This document shows positions 25,665 through 33,841 of a stretch of 39,762 nt of DNA, piece after piece. The position numbers were made by a program, and so were the translations under genes. Numbering within the stretch: position 1 is the stretch's first letter; every line of letters begins with the position of its first letter. A model generated the notes under the pieces. That model did no database searches. It worked only from the letters and a program-made list of their open reading frames with translations, and had not been told where the DNA came from. The stretch is taken from the NCBI GenBank assembly GCA_001898415.1, contig MKTU01000041.1, positions 62,185-101,946 on the forward strand, in the 5' to 3' direction. This DNA is from Rhodanobacter sp. 67-28. GTDB taxonomy: Bacteria; Pseudomonadota; Gammaproteobacteria; Xanthomonadales; Rhodanobacteraceae.

Positions 25665-27467
25665 ATGTCCGATCGCAACACCGCGCGCGCCGATGTCCGC
25701 CAGGCGCACCGCGCGCGCGCCGCGCGCTGGCGGCAAGCCGCGCTGGCGCTGGCGCTGACCGCGTGCAGCGCGCTGGCGTGGGCGCAGGACGTCAATCCCG
25801 ATTCGACCGGCCGCGAGCCGGTCATCACCCGCATGGCGCTGGAGAAGGCCAAACCGGTCACCGCCAAACACGCCATGGTGGTCAGCGCGCAGCACCTGGC
25901 CACGCTGGTGGGCGTGGACATCCTCAAGCGCGGCGGCAATGCGGTGGACGCCGCCGTGGCGGTGGGTTTTGCCGAAGCCGTGGTGCACCCGTGCTGCGGC
26001 AACATCGGCGGCGGCGGGTTCATGACCATCCACCTCAGGGATGGTCGCAACCTGTTCCTCAACTTCCGCGAGAAAGCGCCGCTGAAAGCCACGCCGACGA
26101 TGTTCCAGGACGCCGACGGCAACGTGGTCGAGGGCCGCAGCACCGACAGCTACCTCGGCGTGGGCGTGCCGGGCACGGTGATGGGTTTCGACACCGCGCT
26201 GAAGGCCTACGGCACGATGTCGCTGAAGCAGGTGATCGAGCCGGCGATCAAGCTGGCGCGCGAGGGCTACATCCTCAAGCAGGGCGACGTCGACAGCCTC
26301 GAATCGCGCACCGAGGATTTCGCCAAACACGCCAACGTGGCGGCGATCTTCCTCAACCACGGCAAGCCGTACAAGGTCGGCGAGCGGCTGGTGCAGAAGG
26401 ACCTGGCCAACACCCTGGAGCTGATCGCCGACAAGGGCATCGACGCGTTCTACAAGGGCCCGATCGCCGAGGCCGTGGTCAAGGCCAGCGACGCCAACGG
26501 CGGCATCCTGTCGATGCGCGATTTCGCCAATTACACCGCGCAGTGGGAAAAACCGATCCAGTGCAAGTACCGCGGCTACGCCGTCGTCTCGGCGCCCCCG
26601 CCGAGTTCGGGCGGCACCACGCTGTGCCTGATCCTGCAGATCATCGAACCCTACCCGCTGGCCAGGTGGGGTTACGGCTCGGTCAACAGCGTGCACTACA
26701 TCGTCGAGGCCGAACGCCGCGCCTTTGCCGACCGCAACACCTACCTCGGCGACCCGGCCTTCGTGCACAACCCGATCGACGAGCTGCTCTCGGCCGAACA
26801 CGCGGCCAGGCTTCGCGCCACCATCCAGCCGGACCGGGCCACGCCGTCCTCCGAGGTCGAGGGCAGCCTCGGCGCCCCCGAAGGCAACCACACCACGCAT
26901 TACTCGGTGGTCGACAAGGACGGCAACGCCGTCGCCGTCACCTACACCGTCAACTTCCTGTTCGGCAACAAGCAGATCGCCGGCAACACCGGTTTCTTCC
27001 TCAACGACGAGATGGACGATTTCACCTCCAAGCCCGGCGTGGCCAACGGCGCCGGCCTGGTGCAGGGCGTGATCAACCAGGTCGAACCGGGCAAGCGTCC
27101 GCTGAGCTCGATGACGCCGACGATCGTGCTGCGCGACGGCAAGCCGTTCATGCTCACCGGCAGCCCCGGCAGCGCCACCATCATCTCGTCCACGCTGGCC
27201 AGCATCATCAACGTGGTCGACTTCGGCATGAACATGCAGCAGGCCGTCAACGCGCCACGCCTGCACCAGCAGTGGTATCCGGACGTGGTCTACGCCGGCC
27301 AGGGGCTGCTCACGCCCGAGTCGCAGAAAACCCTGGAAGCGATGGGCTACACGTTCAAGCAGTTCAGCGGCGGCGCGGTCGAGGCGATCCTGATCAATCC
27401 GAAGACCGGTTTGCTGGAAGGCGCCAACGACCCGCGTCGTCCCGCGGGGCTCGCCGCCGGGTACTGA
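25665..27467 (+). CDS. ggt: Periplasmic gamma-glutamyltransferase
   Basis: A 600-residue Ntn hydrolase that removes or transfers gamma-glutamyl groups from glutathione and other gamma-glutamyl peptides. The precursor should self-cleave before Thr410 in GNHTTHYSVVDKDG, making Thr410 the nucleophile; the residue before it is His where E. coli has Gln. RPLSSMTPTIV, TGSPGSATII and the C-terminal LAAGY agree with the family. A signal peptide (about 1-41) has a long Arg-rich N-region and ends SALAWAQ. GGAGGGTG at 25652-25659 is a strong ribosome site. Under the regulon promoter, it likely frees D- or L-Glu from gamma-linked peptides in the periplasm, for import and conversion by DgcN/DgcA. Confidence 0.95.
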   Translation: MSDRNTARADVRQAHRARAARWRQAALALALTACSALAWAQDVNPDSTGREPVITRMALEKAKPVTAKHAMVVSAQHLATLVGVDILKRGGNAVDAAVAVGFAEAVVHPCCGNIGGGGFMTIHLRDGRNLFLNFREKAPLKATPTMFQDADGNVVEGRSTDSYLGVGVPGTVMGFDTALKAYGTMSLKQVIEPAIKLAREGYILKQGDVDSLESRTEDFAKHANVAAIFLNHGKPYKVGERLVQKDLANTLELIADKGIDAFYKGPIAEAVVKASDANGGILSMRDFANYTAQWEKPIQCKYRGYAVVSAPPPSSGGTTLCLILQIIEPYPLARWGYGSVNSVHYIVEAERRAFADRNTYLGDPAFVHNPIDELLSAEHAARLRATIQPDRATPSSEVEGSLGAPEGNHTTHYSVVDKDGNAVAVTYTVNFLFGNKQIAGNTGFFLNDEMDDFTSKPGVANGAGLVQGVINQVEPGKRPLSSMTPTIVLRDGKPFMLTGSPGSATIISSTLASIINVVDFGMNMQQAVNAPRLHQQWYPDVVYAGQGLLTPESQKTLEAMGYTFKQFSGGAVEAILINPKTGLLEGANDPRRPAGLAAGY

Positions 27468-27580
27468 CCTCCGCGGCGCCGTCCGGTGGGTGGCCTGCGC
27501 TAGATTAGGCAGCCGAACCACGAAGGCCGGAGTGAACACGTGGCGCGACTGCCCGAACCCGCCGCGACGAGGCCGCCGCG

Positions 27581-28801
27581 ATGGATGCGCTGATCACCGC
27601 CGCGGCGCAGGCGCTGGCGGCGGGCGACCCGCTCGGTGCGATGACGCGGGTCGCCCTGCGCGAGGATGCGCCGGCGCTGGCGTTGCGCGGCCTGGCGATG
27701 GCCCAGCTCGGCGACTTCACGCGCGCGACGCTGCTGCTGCGGCGCGCGGCACGCGCGTTCGGCCCGCGCGAGGCGACAGCGCGCGCACGCTGCGTGGTGG
27801 CCGAGGCCGAGATCGCGCTGGCCTCGCGCGAGCTGGCCGGTGCCACCGCCACCCTCGACGCAGCGCGCGCCACGCTCGACGCGCACGGCGACCACGTCAA
27901 CGCGGCGCACGCGCGCTACCTCGGCATCCGCCGCCTGCTCCTGCTCGGGCGCCTCGACGAAACCGAACAGGCGCTGGCCGCGGTAGCCGGCACGCCGCTT
28001 CCGCCCGCACTGCTGGCGGTGCACGAACTGGTCGCGGCGGGCGTCGCGATGCGCCGCCTGCGCGCGACGGCGGCACGTGATGCGCTCGCTCGCGCCGCCC
28101 GCGCCGCGCAACGCGCAGGCATCCCCGCGCTGATGGCGGAGGTGGACGCCGCCACGCGCACCCTGCACGCGCCCGCCGCACGCTGGCTGGCCGGCGGCGA
28201 GGAACGCCTGTTGCAGCTGCGCGATGTCGAAGCCCTGCTGGCGTCGGAGACCTTCGTCGTCGATGCCTGCCGCCATGCCGTGCGGCACCGTGGCAAGACG
28301 GTTCCGCTGGCCAGTCGTCCGGTGTTGTTCGCGCTGATGCGGCAACTGGCCGAGGCGTGGCCGCATGACGTGCCGCGCGACGCGCTGGTCGCCCGCGCGT
28401 TCCGCGCCAGGCACGCCGACGAGTCGTATCGCGCACGCTTGCGGGTGGAACTCGGGCGCCTGCGCCGCGCGCTGAGCGGGTTGGCCGAGGTGCATGCCAC
28501 CCCGCACGGCTACGCCTTGCTGGCGCATCGCGCGGACCAGGTCGGCGTGCTGGCGTGGCCGGTCGAGTCCGCGCACGCGGCGGTGCTGGCCCTGCTCGGC
28601 GACGGCGAATCGTGGTCCAGCTCGGCGCTGGCGCTCGCGCTGGGGCGCAGCCAGCGCAGCGTGCAGCGGGCACTCGAAACGCTGGCGGCAGCCGGCAGCG
28701 TGCAGTGCGCCGGGCACGGTCGCGCGCGCCGCTGGATGACGCCGCTGGCGCCGGGATTCGCGACGACCTTGTTACTCCCGGCGCCGCTGTCGTTTGAATA
28801 G
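27581..28801 (+). CDS. Orphan regulator: helical-repeat domain plus two winged-helix domains
   Basis: A 406-residue protein of unknown target. Residues about 1-200 are Ala/Leu-rich helical pairs resembling TPR repeats. About 220-310 (FVVDACRHAVRHRGKTVPLASRPVL to LRRALSGLAEVHATPHGYALL, split description) looks like an OmpR/PhoB-type winged helix, as in SARP-like regulators. About 325-385 (AALALGRSQRSVQRALETLAAAG-like) resembles a second winged helix of the MarR/IclR kind. No receiver or kinase domain is visible. A separate 17-codon GTG frame at 27540-27590 overlaps the start. The next gene, a beta-propeller protein, begins 36 bases later and is the likely partner or target. Confidence 0.65.
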   Translation: MDALITAAAQALAAGDPLGAMTRVALREDAPALALRGLAMAQLGDFTRATLLLRRAARAFGPREATARARCVVAEAEIALASRELAGATATLDAARATLDAHGDHVNAAHARYLGIRRLLLLGRLDETEQALAAVAGTPLPPALLAVHELVAAGVAMRRLRATAARDALARAARAAQRAGIPALMAEVDAATRTLHAPAARWLAGGEERLLQLRDVEALLASETFVVDACRHAVRHRGKTVPLASRPVLFALMRQLAEAWPHDVPRDALVARAFRARHADESYRARLRVELGRLRRALSGLAEVHATPHGYALLAHRADQVGVLAWPVESAHAAVLALLGDGESWSSSALALALGRSQRSVQRALETLAAAGSVQCAGHGRARRWMTPLAPGFATTLLLPAPLSFE

Positions 28802-28837
28802 CATGGCCCGCGTCTTCCATCCCCAAGGAGTCCGGAC

Positions 28838-29488
28838 ATGAAACGAAGCAAAGCCGACATCGTCGCCGAACACGGCCCCTACCCCGGCACCGATGGCGTG
28901 CATGGCGTCACCTGCGATGGCGAACACGTGTGGTTCGCCTCCGGCACACGGTTGAACGTGTGGGACCCGGCCAGCGCCCGCGTGTTGCGCAGCATCGACA
29001 TCGCCGCGCACGCCGGCACCGCGTTCGACGGCCGCCACCTGTTCCAGATCGCCGAGGACCGCATCCACCGGATCGATCCGCAGACGGGCGAGGTGCTGGC
29101 CACCATTCCCGCGCCGGGCGACAGCAGCTCGGGCCTGGCGTGGGCCGAGGGCACGCTGTGGGTGGGCCAGTATCGCGGGCGCAAGATCCAGCAGATCGAT
29201 CCGGCGACCGGCGCGATCCTGCGCACCATCGAATCCGACCGCTTCGTCACCGGCGTCACCTGGGTCGACGGCGAGTGCTGGCACGGCACCTGGGAAAACG
29301 ACGAGAGCGCCTTGCGGCACATCGATCCGACGACCGGCGAAGTGCTGGAGCAACTCGACATGCCGCCCGGCGCCGGCATCTCGGGGCTCGCCGCCGAAGA
29401 CGGCCAGGCCGTGTTCTATTGCGGCGGCGGCCACAGCGGCAAACTGCGCGTGGTGAAGCGGCCGCGAAGCGTCGCGGCGGCTGGCTGA
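28838..29488 (+). CDS. Small cytoplasmic beta-propeller protein (glutamine cyclotransferase-like repeats)
   Basis: A 216-residue protein made of about five blade-like repeats of the form xxIDPxTGxVLxTI (for example IDPQTGEVLATIPAPG, IDPATGAILRTIES and IDPTTGEVLEQLDMP). This resembles YncE and glutaminyl-peptide cyclotransferase-type propellers. It is shorter than a full seven-blade propeller and lacks a signal peptide, so an active cyclotransferase is uncertain. His/Trp/Cys-rich stretches (DGECWHGTWEND) may line a binding face. AAGGAG at 28825-28830 is 7 bases before the ATG. It probably shares a transcript with the preceding regulator and could act as a ligand sensor; function is unknown. 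Confidence 0.7.
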   Translation: MKRSKADIVAEHGPYPGTDGVHGVTCDGEHVWFASGTRLNVWDPASARVLRSIDIAAHAGTAFDGRHLFQIAEDRIHRIDPQTGEVLATIPAPGDSSSGLAWAEGTLWVGQYRGRKIQQIDPATGAILRTIESDRFVTGVTWVDGECWHGTWENDESALRHIDPTTGEVLEQLDMPPGAGISGLAAEDGQAVFYCGGGHSGKLRVVKRPRSVAAAG

Positions 29489-29499
29489 CGAGGCGCCGG

Positions 29500-29519
29500 A
29501 TTCCAGCTTTCGCTGGAAT
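29500..29519. repeat. Short palindromic intergenic repeat (ATTCCAGC family)
   Basis: Eight-bp stem ATTCCAGC / GCTGGAAT with TTTC loop, part of a longer phrase (CCGGATTCCAGC... GAATGACGG) that is widespread in xanthomonad intergenic DNA. It sits in the 46-base gap between two convergent genes and may reduce read-through in both directions, though it has no T-run. Confidence 0.55.
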
Positions 29520-29534
29520 GACGGCCAAGGAGCT

Positions 29535-30671
29535 TCAGCGCCGCAGGCGTGCCGGGCTCAACATCTCCATCGACAGCCCGGCATCGACCAGGCGCTGCGG
29601 CAGCGGTCGGCCCAGCGCCAGGTTGGCGCAGGTTTCGCCCATCGCCGCGCTGGTCTGGATGCCGTAGCCGCCCTGCGCGGCGACCCAGAAGAAACCCGGC
29701 GCATCGGGATCGAAGCCGCCGATCAGGTCGCCGTCGGCGACGAACGAGCGCAGGCCGGCCCACGTGCGCCGGGGTCGGCGGATCGTCATCGTGGTGGCTT
29801 CCTCGATACGGTGGATGCCCAGCGCGATGTCGTATTCCTCCGGCTGCACGTCGTGCGGTTCGACCGGGTCGGCATTCGCGCACGAGCCCAGCAGCAGGCC
29901 GGCGTCGGGCTTGAAATAGAACCTCTCGCTGAAGTCGGTGACGAACGGCCAGCGTGCCGTGGCCACGCCTTCGGGCGGCTCGAACACGAAGGCGGAGCGG
30001 CGCTTCGGCACGATGCCCAGCGGCGCCACGCCGGCCAGCGCCGCCACGTGGTCGACCCAGGCGCCGGCCGCGTTGAGCAGCAGCGGCGCGCGGAACGACT
30101 GCGCCCCGCTGTGCACCCGCCAGCCGCCCGCCTCGCGCTCGATCGCGTCGATGGCGACGTCCACGCGCAACTCACCGCCATGCGCGCGCAAACCGCGCAG
30201 AAAGCCGAGATGCAATTCGTTGACGTCGATGTCGGCCGCGCCCGGCTCGTGCAGGCCGATCTGCGCGAACTCCGGCCGCAGCACCGGCACCGCGGCCTGC
30301 ACGCGGGCCGCGTCGTGCAGCTCGATGTCGCGGCTGAACGGCACGATGGCCTCGTACAACGCGCGCACGTCGTCGCGGCGTTCCGCACCGGCGATGATGG
30401 TGGCGCCACGCGGACTCAGGATCGGCTCGGCCGAGAATCCCGCCGGTGGCGCCGCCAGGAACGGACGCGCGGCACGGGTCAGTGCGCGCACCTGTGGCGA
30501 ACCGTAGGTTTCGCTGAACAGCGCGGCCGAGCGTCCGGTCGAGTGCACCCCGGCATGCGCCTCGCGCTCCAGCACCAGCACCCGCGCATGCGGTGCGAGG
30601 AAATACGCGACCGACGCGCCGGCCATGCCGGCGCCAATCACGATCACATCGGTTTCGATCCGTTCCATCAT
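29535..30671 (-). CDS. FAD-dependent D-amino-acid oxidase/dehydrogenase-like protein
   Basis: A 378-residue DAO-family flavoprotein, cytoplasmic or membrane-associated, expected to oxidise an amino acid or amine to the imino acid. The FAD-binding VIVIGAGMAGASVAYFLA with GxGxxG near residues 13-18 is followed by VLVLERE. GAAD-x-D in the middle (PGAADIDVNELH) and GFFWVAAQGGYGIQTSAAMG near the C-terminus are typical of glycine/D-amino-acid oxidase relatives. ATG-ATG at 30671/30668 gives two possible starts with a modest GAAAGA ribosome site. Downstream of an amino acid symporter and close to D-Glu and murein-peptide genes, it plausibly handles D-Ala or D-Glu; the substrate is inference. Confidence 0.8.
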   Translation of the reverse strand: MMERIETDVIVIGAGMAGASVAYFLAPHARVLVLEREAHAGVHSTGRSAALFSETYGSPQVRALTRAARPFLAAPPAGFSAEPILSPRGATIIAGAERRDDVRALYEAIVPFSRDIELHDAARVQAAVPVLRPEFAQIGLHEPGAADIDVNELHLGFLRGLRAHGGELRVDVAIDAIEREAGGWRVHSGAQSFRAPLLLNAAGAWVDHVAALAGVAPLGIVPKRRSAFVFEPPEGVATARWPFVTDFSERFYFKPDAGLLLGSCANADPVEPHDVQPEEYDIALGIHRIEEATTMTIRRPRRTWAGLRSFVADGDLIGGFDPDAPGFFWVAAQGGYGIQTSAAMGETCANLALGRPLPQRLVDAGLSMEMLSPARLRR

Positions 30672-30688
30672 CAGTTCTTTCGTTGAGA

Positions 30689-30809
30689 AGGGAATAGGGA
30701 ATCGGGAATGGGGAATCGCAAAAGCAGAGAGCACTGCTCTTGGCTCTTGGCTCTTGGCTCTTGGCTCTTGGCTCTTGGCTATTCGCTATTCCCCATTCCC
30801 TACTCCCTG
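30689..30809. repeat. GGGAAT inverted arms around a GCTCTTG tandem repeat
   Basis: Six full copies of the 7-base unit GCTCTTG run from 30736 to 30777, plus a partial unit. They are flanked by GGGAAT-type repeats on the left (30689-30715) and their inverse (ATTCCC) on the right (about 30780-30809). The right arm reaches into the 3' end of the symporter gene. Related ATTCCC runs occur at 32951-32979. Slippage could change the copy number. Confidence 0.75.
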
Positions 30810-32026
30810 GTTTGTTTCGCCACCACGCTGGTGGCGGTTAGGTCGGCGGTGACGTTGCCCAGCGTGGCGAGGGCGTCGGGCACCGTATCCACCGCCAGCA
30901 TCAGGCCCAGCGGGGACAGCGGCAGGCCCATCGCCTGCGCCACCGGCAGGTTGGTGGCGACGAAGGTGACCTGGCCCGGCAATCCCACCGAACCGAGGCT
31001 GACCACGACCGCCAGCAGCGCACCGGCCAGCAGCTGTGCAGTGGACAGATCCACGCCATAGGCCCACGCGATGAACGCCGCCGACGTCATGTACTGCACC
31101 GGGCTGGTCAGCCGGAACAGGCTCACCGCCATCGGCAGCACCAGCGCGGCGACCTGCTTGGGATAGCCGAGGCGGCGGTCGGCGCTTTCCAGCATCGCCG
31201 GCAGCGAGGCCAGCGAGGACTGCGTGCTGATCGCCACCGCCTGCGCCGGCACCAGCGCGGGCACGAAGCGGCGCAGCCGCTCGCCGCCGAACACCAGCGC
31301 CACCGGCAGCATCATCGCGGTGACGGCGAGATACAGCAGGCACTCGGTCAACACGTACACGCCCAGCGCACTGAGCATGCCCAGTCCGGAGCGCGCGCAC
31401 ACCGAGAGGATCAGCGCGAACACGCCCAGCGGAGCCACCCACAGTACCCAGCGCACGATCACGATCATCGCGTCGGCAATCGCCTGGAAAAACTCCACCA
31501 GCATCGCGCGCCGCGCCGGTGCGATGCGGGTCAGCGCGAAACCGAGGAACAGCGCGAACACCACCAGCGGCAGCATCGCGCTCTGCGCCGCGGCCATGAT
31601 CGCGTTGCTGGGCACGATCGCCACCAGCGTGTCGACCCACTGCACCGGCGCCACCGACACCGCCGGCGCGCTGGCGTGGTCGAGCGCGGCGACCAGCTCG
31701 GGATTGTGCGGAAACAGCGAGAACACCAGCGGCGCAGCCAGCGCGGCGAACAGCGCGCCGCCGGTGAGGATCACGATGAACACCACGATCGCGCGGCGCG
31801 CGATGCGACCCGAGGCCGCCGCGTCGGTGGCGGTGTTGACGCCCACCACCACCAGCGCCAGCACCAGCGGCACCACCGTCATCTGCAGCGCGTTCAACCA
31901 CAGCTTGCCGACCGGGTGCACCGCGTTGGCCACCTGCAGCGCCACGGATTGATCCCAGCCGGCCAGCAGCAGGCCGATCACCGCGCCGGCGGCCAGGCCG
32001 GTGAGCACGCGCGCGGTGGCGCTCAT
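30800..32026 (-). CDS. Dicarboxylate/amino acid:cation symporter (DAACS family)
   Basis: A 408-residue inner-membrane transporter of the glutamate/aspartate (GltP/DctA-like) family, with eight helices and two hairpin loops. Recognisable are WLNALQMTVVPLV in the N-terminal half, VPSNAIMAAAQSAMLPLV, the first hairpin STQSSLASLPAML (serine-rich tip) and the helix 8 substrate motif DTVPDALATLGNVTADL, where the last part differs slightly from the usual NVxGD. Glutamate or a related acidic amino acid is the most likely cargo. Its ATG overlaps the stop of the YkuD-type gene (ATGA), so they are coupled. The stop codon lies inside a repeat element. Confidence 0.88.
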   Translation of the reverse strand: MSATARVLTGLAAGAVIGLLLAGWDQSVALQVANAVHPVGKLWLNALQMTVVPLVLALVVVGVNTATDAAASGRIARRAIVVFIVILTGGALFAALAAPLVFSLFPHNPELVAALDHASAPAVSVAPVQWVDTLVAIVPSNAIMAAAQSAMLPLVVFALFLGFALTRIAPARRAMLVEFFQAIADAMIVIVRWVLWVAPLGVFALILSVCARSGLGMLSALGVYVLTECLLYLAVTAMMLPVALVFGGERLRRFVPALVPAQAVAISTQSSLASLPAMLESADRRLGYPKQVAALVLPMAVSLFRLTSPVQYMTSAAFIAWAYGVDLSTAQLLAGALLAVVVSLGSVGLPGQVTFVATNLPVAQAMGLPLSPLGLMLAVDTVPDALATLGNVTADLTATSVVAKQTRE

Positions 32027-32805
32027 CGCGCGCCGTCCGCGTGGAGGACGGGCAACTGCCAGGTGTTGCGCAGGCGCTCGTACTCGGCCTGCGGCAGCAG
32101 CACGAATACCGGGTGCTCCTGCGGCTTCAGCCACGCCAGCAGCGACTGCATCACCGCCGGCGTCATCGCGGTGCAGCCGGCGGTGGCGTCGGTGGGCGAC
32201 TTCCACAGGTGGGCGAAGATGCAGCTGCCCGCCTGTGGCACGTTGCGCGGGTTCTGCTCGATCACGAAGCCCATGCGGTAGCGCTGGTCGCCGTTCGCGT
32301 GCAGGTCGCGCCGCATCGGCTCGGTGGAACCCTTCACCGCGTCCAGGCCGACCAAGTTCGCGTCGACGATGCGGTTGTAGTGCTTCGCGCCGCTGACATC
32401 GACGCAGTACTCGGTGGCGTTGAGCGCGAGGTACGGCATCGCGGTATCGACGCTGGCCGCATAACCGAACGAGTCGCCGATACGGAACACCCCGGCCGGG
32501 CTGCGGTTGTCGCCTTCGCGTTTGACCGGACCGCCTGCAGCGGTCTGCGGCGCATTCAGGCCCAGCCCCCAACCGGAACCGTTCTTGCCGATGGTCACCG
32601 GCGTGGAGGTACGCACCTCGCGCCAGCCGTCGCCTTCGCGCACGAAGGTGCGCAGGGTGCCGTGGTCGACGTTCCAGTCGGCGGTGGTGACCAGGATCAT
32701 CTGGCCGGCGTTCCGCCACGGCACATCTGCGGCGTCCGCGTGCGCGACGCCGGCAAGCACGACGGCGAAGGTCAGCAAGGCAAGGGGGCGGCAGTGAACA
32801 GTCAT
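32023..32805 (-). CDS. Exported YkuD-fold L,D-transpeptidase-like protein
   Basis: A 260-residue protein with signal peptide (about 1-24, LAGVAHADA) and an L,D-transpeptidase (YkuD, COG3786-like) domain. The predicted nucleophile is Cys211 in TAGCTAM, with His199 in FAHLWKSP as the paired histidine; SPAGVFRIGDSFGY is the substrate-loop motif. Canonical enzymes show SHGCIR, so this belongs to a divergent branch. Such proteins form or cut bonds at meso-DAP or D-Ala in peptidoglycan stems, which fits the neighbouring murein-peptide genes. The start is taken at 32805 (MTVHCRPL), since the upstream extension runs into a repeat element. Confidence 0.82.
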   Translation of the reverse strand: MTVHCRPLALLTFAVVLAGVAHADAADVPWRNAGQMILVTTADWNVDHGTLRTFVREGDGWREVRTSTPVTIGKNGSGWGLGLNAPQTAAGGPVKREGDNRSPAGVFRIGDSFGYAASVDTAMPYLALNATEYCVDVSGAKHYNRIVDANLVGLDAVKGSTEPMRRDLHANGDQRYRMGFVIEQNPRNVPQAGSCIFAHLWKSPTDATAGCTAMTPAVMQSLLAWLKPQEHPVFVLLPQAEYERLRNTWQLPVLHADGAR

Positions 32806-32840
32806 CAGCTTTCGTTCCGCATGGTGAAGATGCTTGACCT

Positions 32841-32922
32841 CGTAGGGCGGGCACCGCCCGCCGCCTTCGTGAAGCCACACGGACGACGTATCGAAAAGCC
32901 GGCGGGCAGTGCCCGCCCTACG
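32841..32922. repeat. Long inverted repeat (TAGGGCGGGC family), copy 2
   Basis: Arms at 32841-32862 and 32901-32922 are inverse with one mismatch; the centre is 38 bases. It is the same element as at 13722-13795, with an unrelated centre. It separates the RpiR gene from the YkuD-type gene on the minus strand and may weaken read-through. Confidence 0.8.
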
Positions 32923-32925
32923 AAA

Positions 32926-32951
32926 GCATCGCCCGCGAGCGGGCTCCTGCG
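32926..32951. repeat. REP-like unit (GCAGGAGCCCGCT family), single copy
   Basis: Reads GCATCGCCCGC then GAGCGGGCTCCTGCG, the inverse of the unit at 9237-9262. It directly abuts the larger inverted repeat at 32841-32922, so two repeat families are stacked here. Confidence 0.75.
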
Positions 32952-32983
32952 ATTCCCTATTCCCAATTCCCTAATTCCCGTCC

Positions 32984-33841
32984 TCATGGCTCCAGCATCT
33001 GCTGGATCCGGTCGAGGTTGCCCAGCAGCAGGGCACGGCGATCGTCGTGGCTTTCGCACAGCTGCACGAATACGCCGTCGAGCAGGTGCTGCAGGGCGGA
33101 CTGGTACAGCAGCGGCTGGATGTAGGGCAGCTCGTCATGGGCGGACACCACCAGCGCGATGTCGGCCAGCGTGCGCAGCGGATTGGCGGTGTGCCGCGTC
33201 ACCGTGATCAGCTGCCCGCGGCGTTCGCGGAAATAGCGGGCGATCTTGCACAGCGCCGGGTGGTTGCCGTGTTCGGAGAACATGATGAGCACGTCGCCGG
33301 CGCCGGCGGCGGAGACGTTGGCGGTCATCCGCGCGGTGTCGAAGTTGTGCACGGTGAGGATGCCCAGCAGCGACAGCCGCAACGCGAAATTGCGCGCATA
33401 GATGTCGTCCTCGCCCAGGCCGATGATGAACACCTTGCCGGCGCGGCCGGCCTGGCCGATGGCATCGGCCACCGCGTCGAGCATTTCCGGCGGATTGATC
33501 AGCCGGGTGGCCTCCTCCGCCTCGGACTTGCGCCGCCACAGGTTGCCGGCGAACGCACCGGCGCCAGTGCCGTCCGCGGCCGGCTGGACGTGCAAGGTGT
33601 CGCCGTTGTCGGCACGGGCGATCGCCTCGCCCACGGAATACTTGAGGTCGGGGTAGCCTTTGAAGCCGAGCTTCTGGGTGAACTTGACCACGCTGGACTG
33701 GCTGATGCCCAGCGCATTGGCCAATTGCTGCGAAGAGTAGTCGCGCAGCAGGTGCGCGTTCTCCAGCACGAAATCGGCGATGCGCCGCTCCACCGCGGAC
33801 ATCTGGTCGCGTTCCGAACGGATTTTGACCAGCGGCGACAT
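32984..33841 (-). CDS. RpiR/MurR-family transcriptional regulator
   Basis: A 285-residue regulator with an N-terminal HTH_6 domain (about 1-78; SSQQLANALGISQSSVVKFTQKLGFKGYPDLK) and a C-terminal SIS sugar-phosphate-binding domain (about 130-255; KVFIIGLGEDDIYARNFALRL, DVLIMFSEHGNHPALCKIA). MurR and relatives control murein sugar or sugar-phosphate catabolism. Its start overlaps the epimerase stop (TGATG), so it is made with the dipeptide epimerase operon and probably regulates it. A palindrome in the divergent promoter region at 37640-37652 is a candidate operator. The effector is unknown; MurNAc-6-P is suggested by family only. Confidence 0.88.
   Translation of the reverse strand: MSPLVKIRSERDQMSAVERRIADFVLENAHLLRDYSSQQLANALGISQSSVVKFTQKLGFKGYPDLKYSVGEAIARADNGDTLHVQPAADGTGAGAFAGNLWRRKSEAEEATRLINPPEMLDAVADAIGQAGRAGKVFIIGLGEDDIYARNFALRLSLLGILTVHNFDTARMTANVSAAGAGDVLIMFSEHGNHPALCKIARYFRERRGQLITVTRHTANPLRTLADIALVVSAHDELPYIQPLLYQSALQHLLDGVFVQLCESHDDRRALLLGNLDRIQQMLEP

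Noticed and set aside
30736..30780. CRISPR-like array
   Set aside because: Units are 7 bases and directly adjacent, with no spacers and no cas genes; it is a simple tandem repeat.
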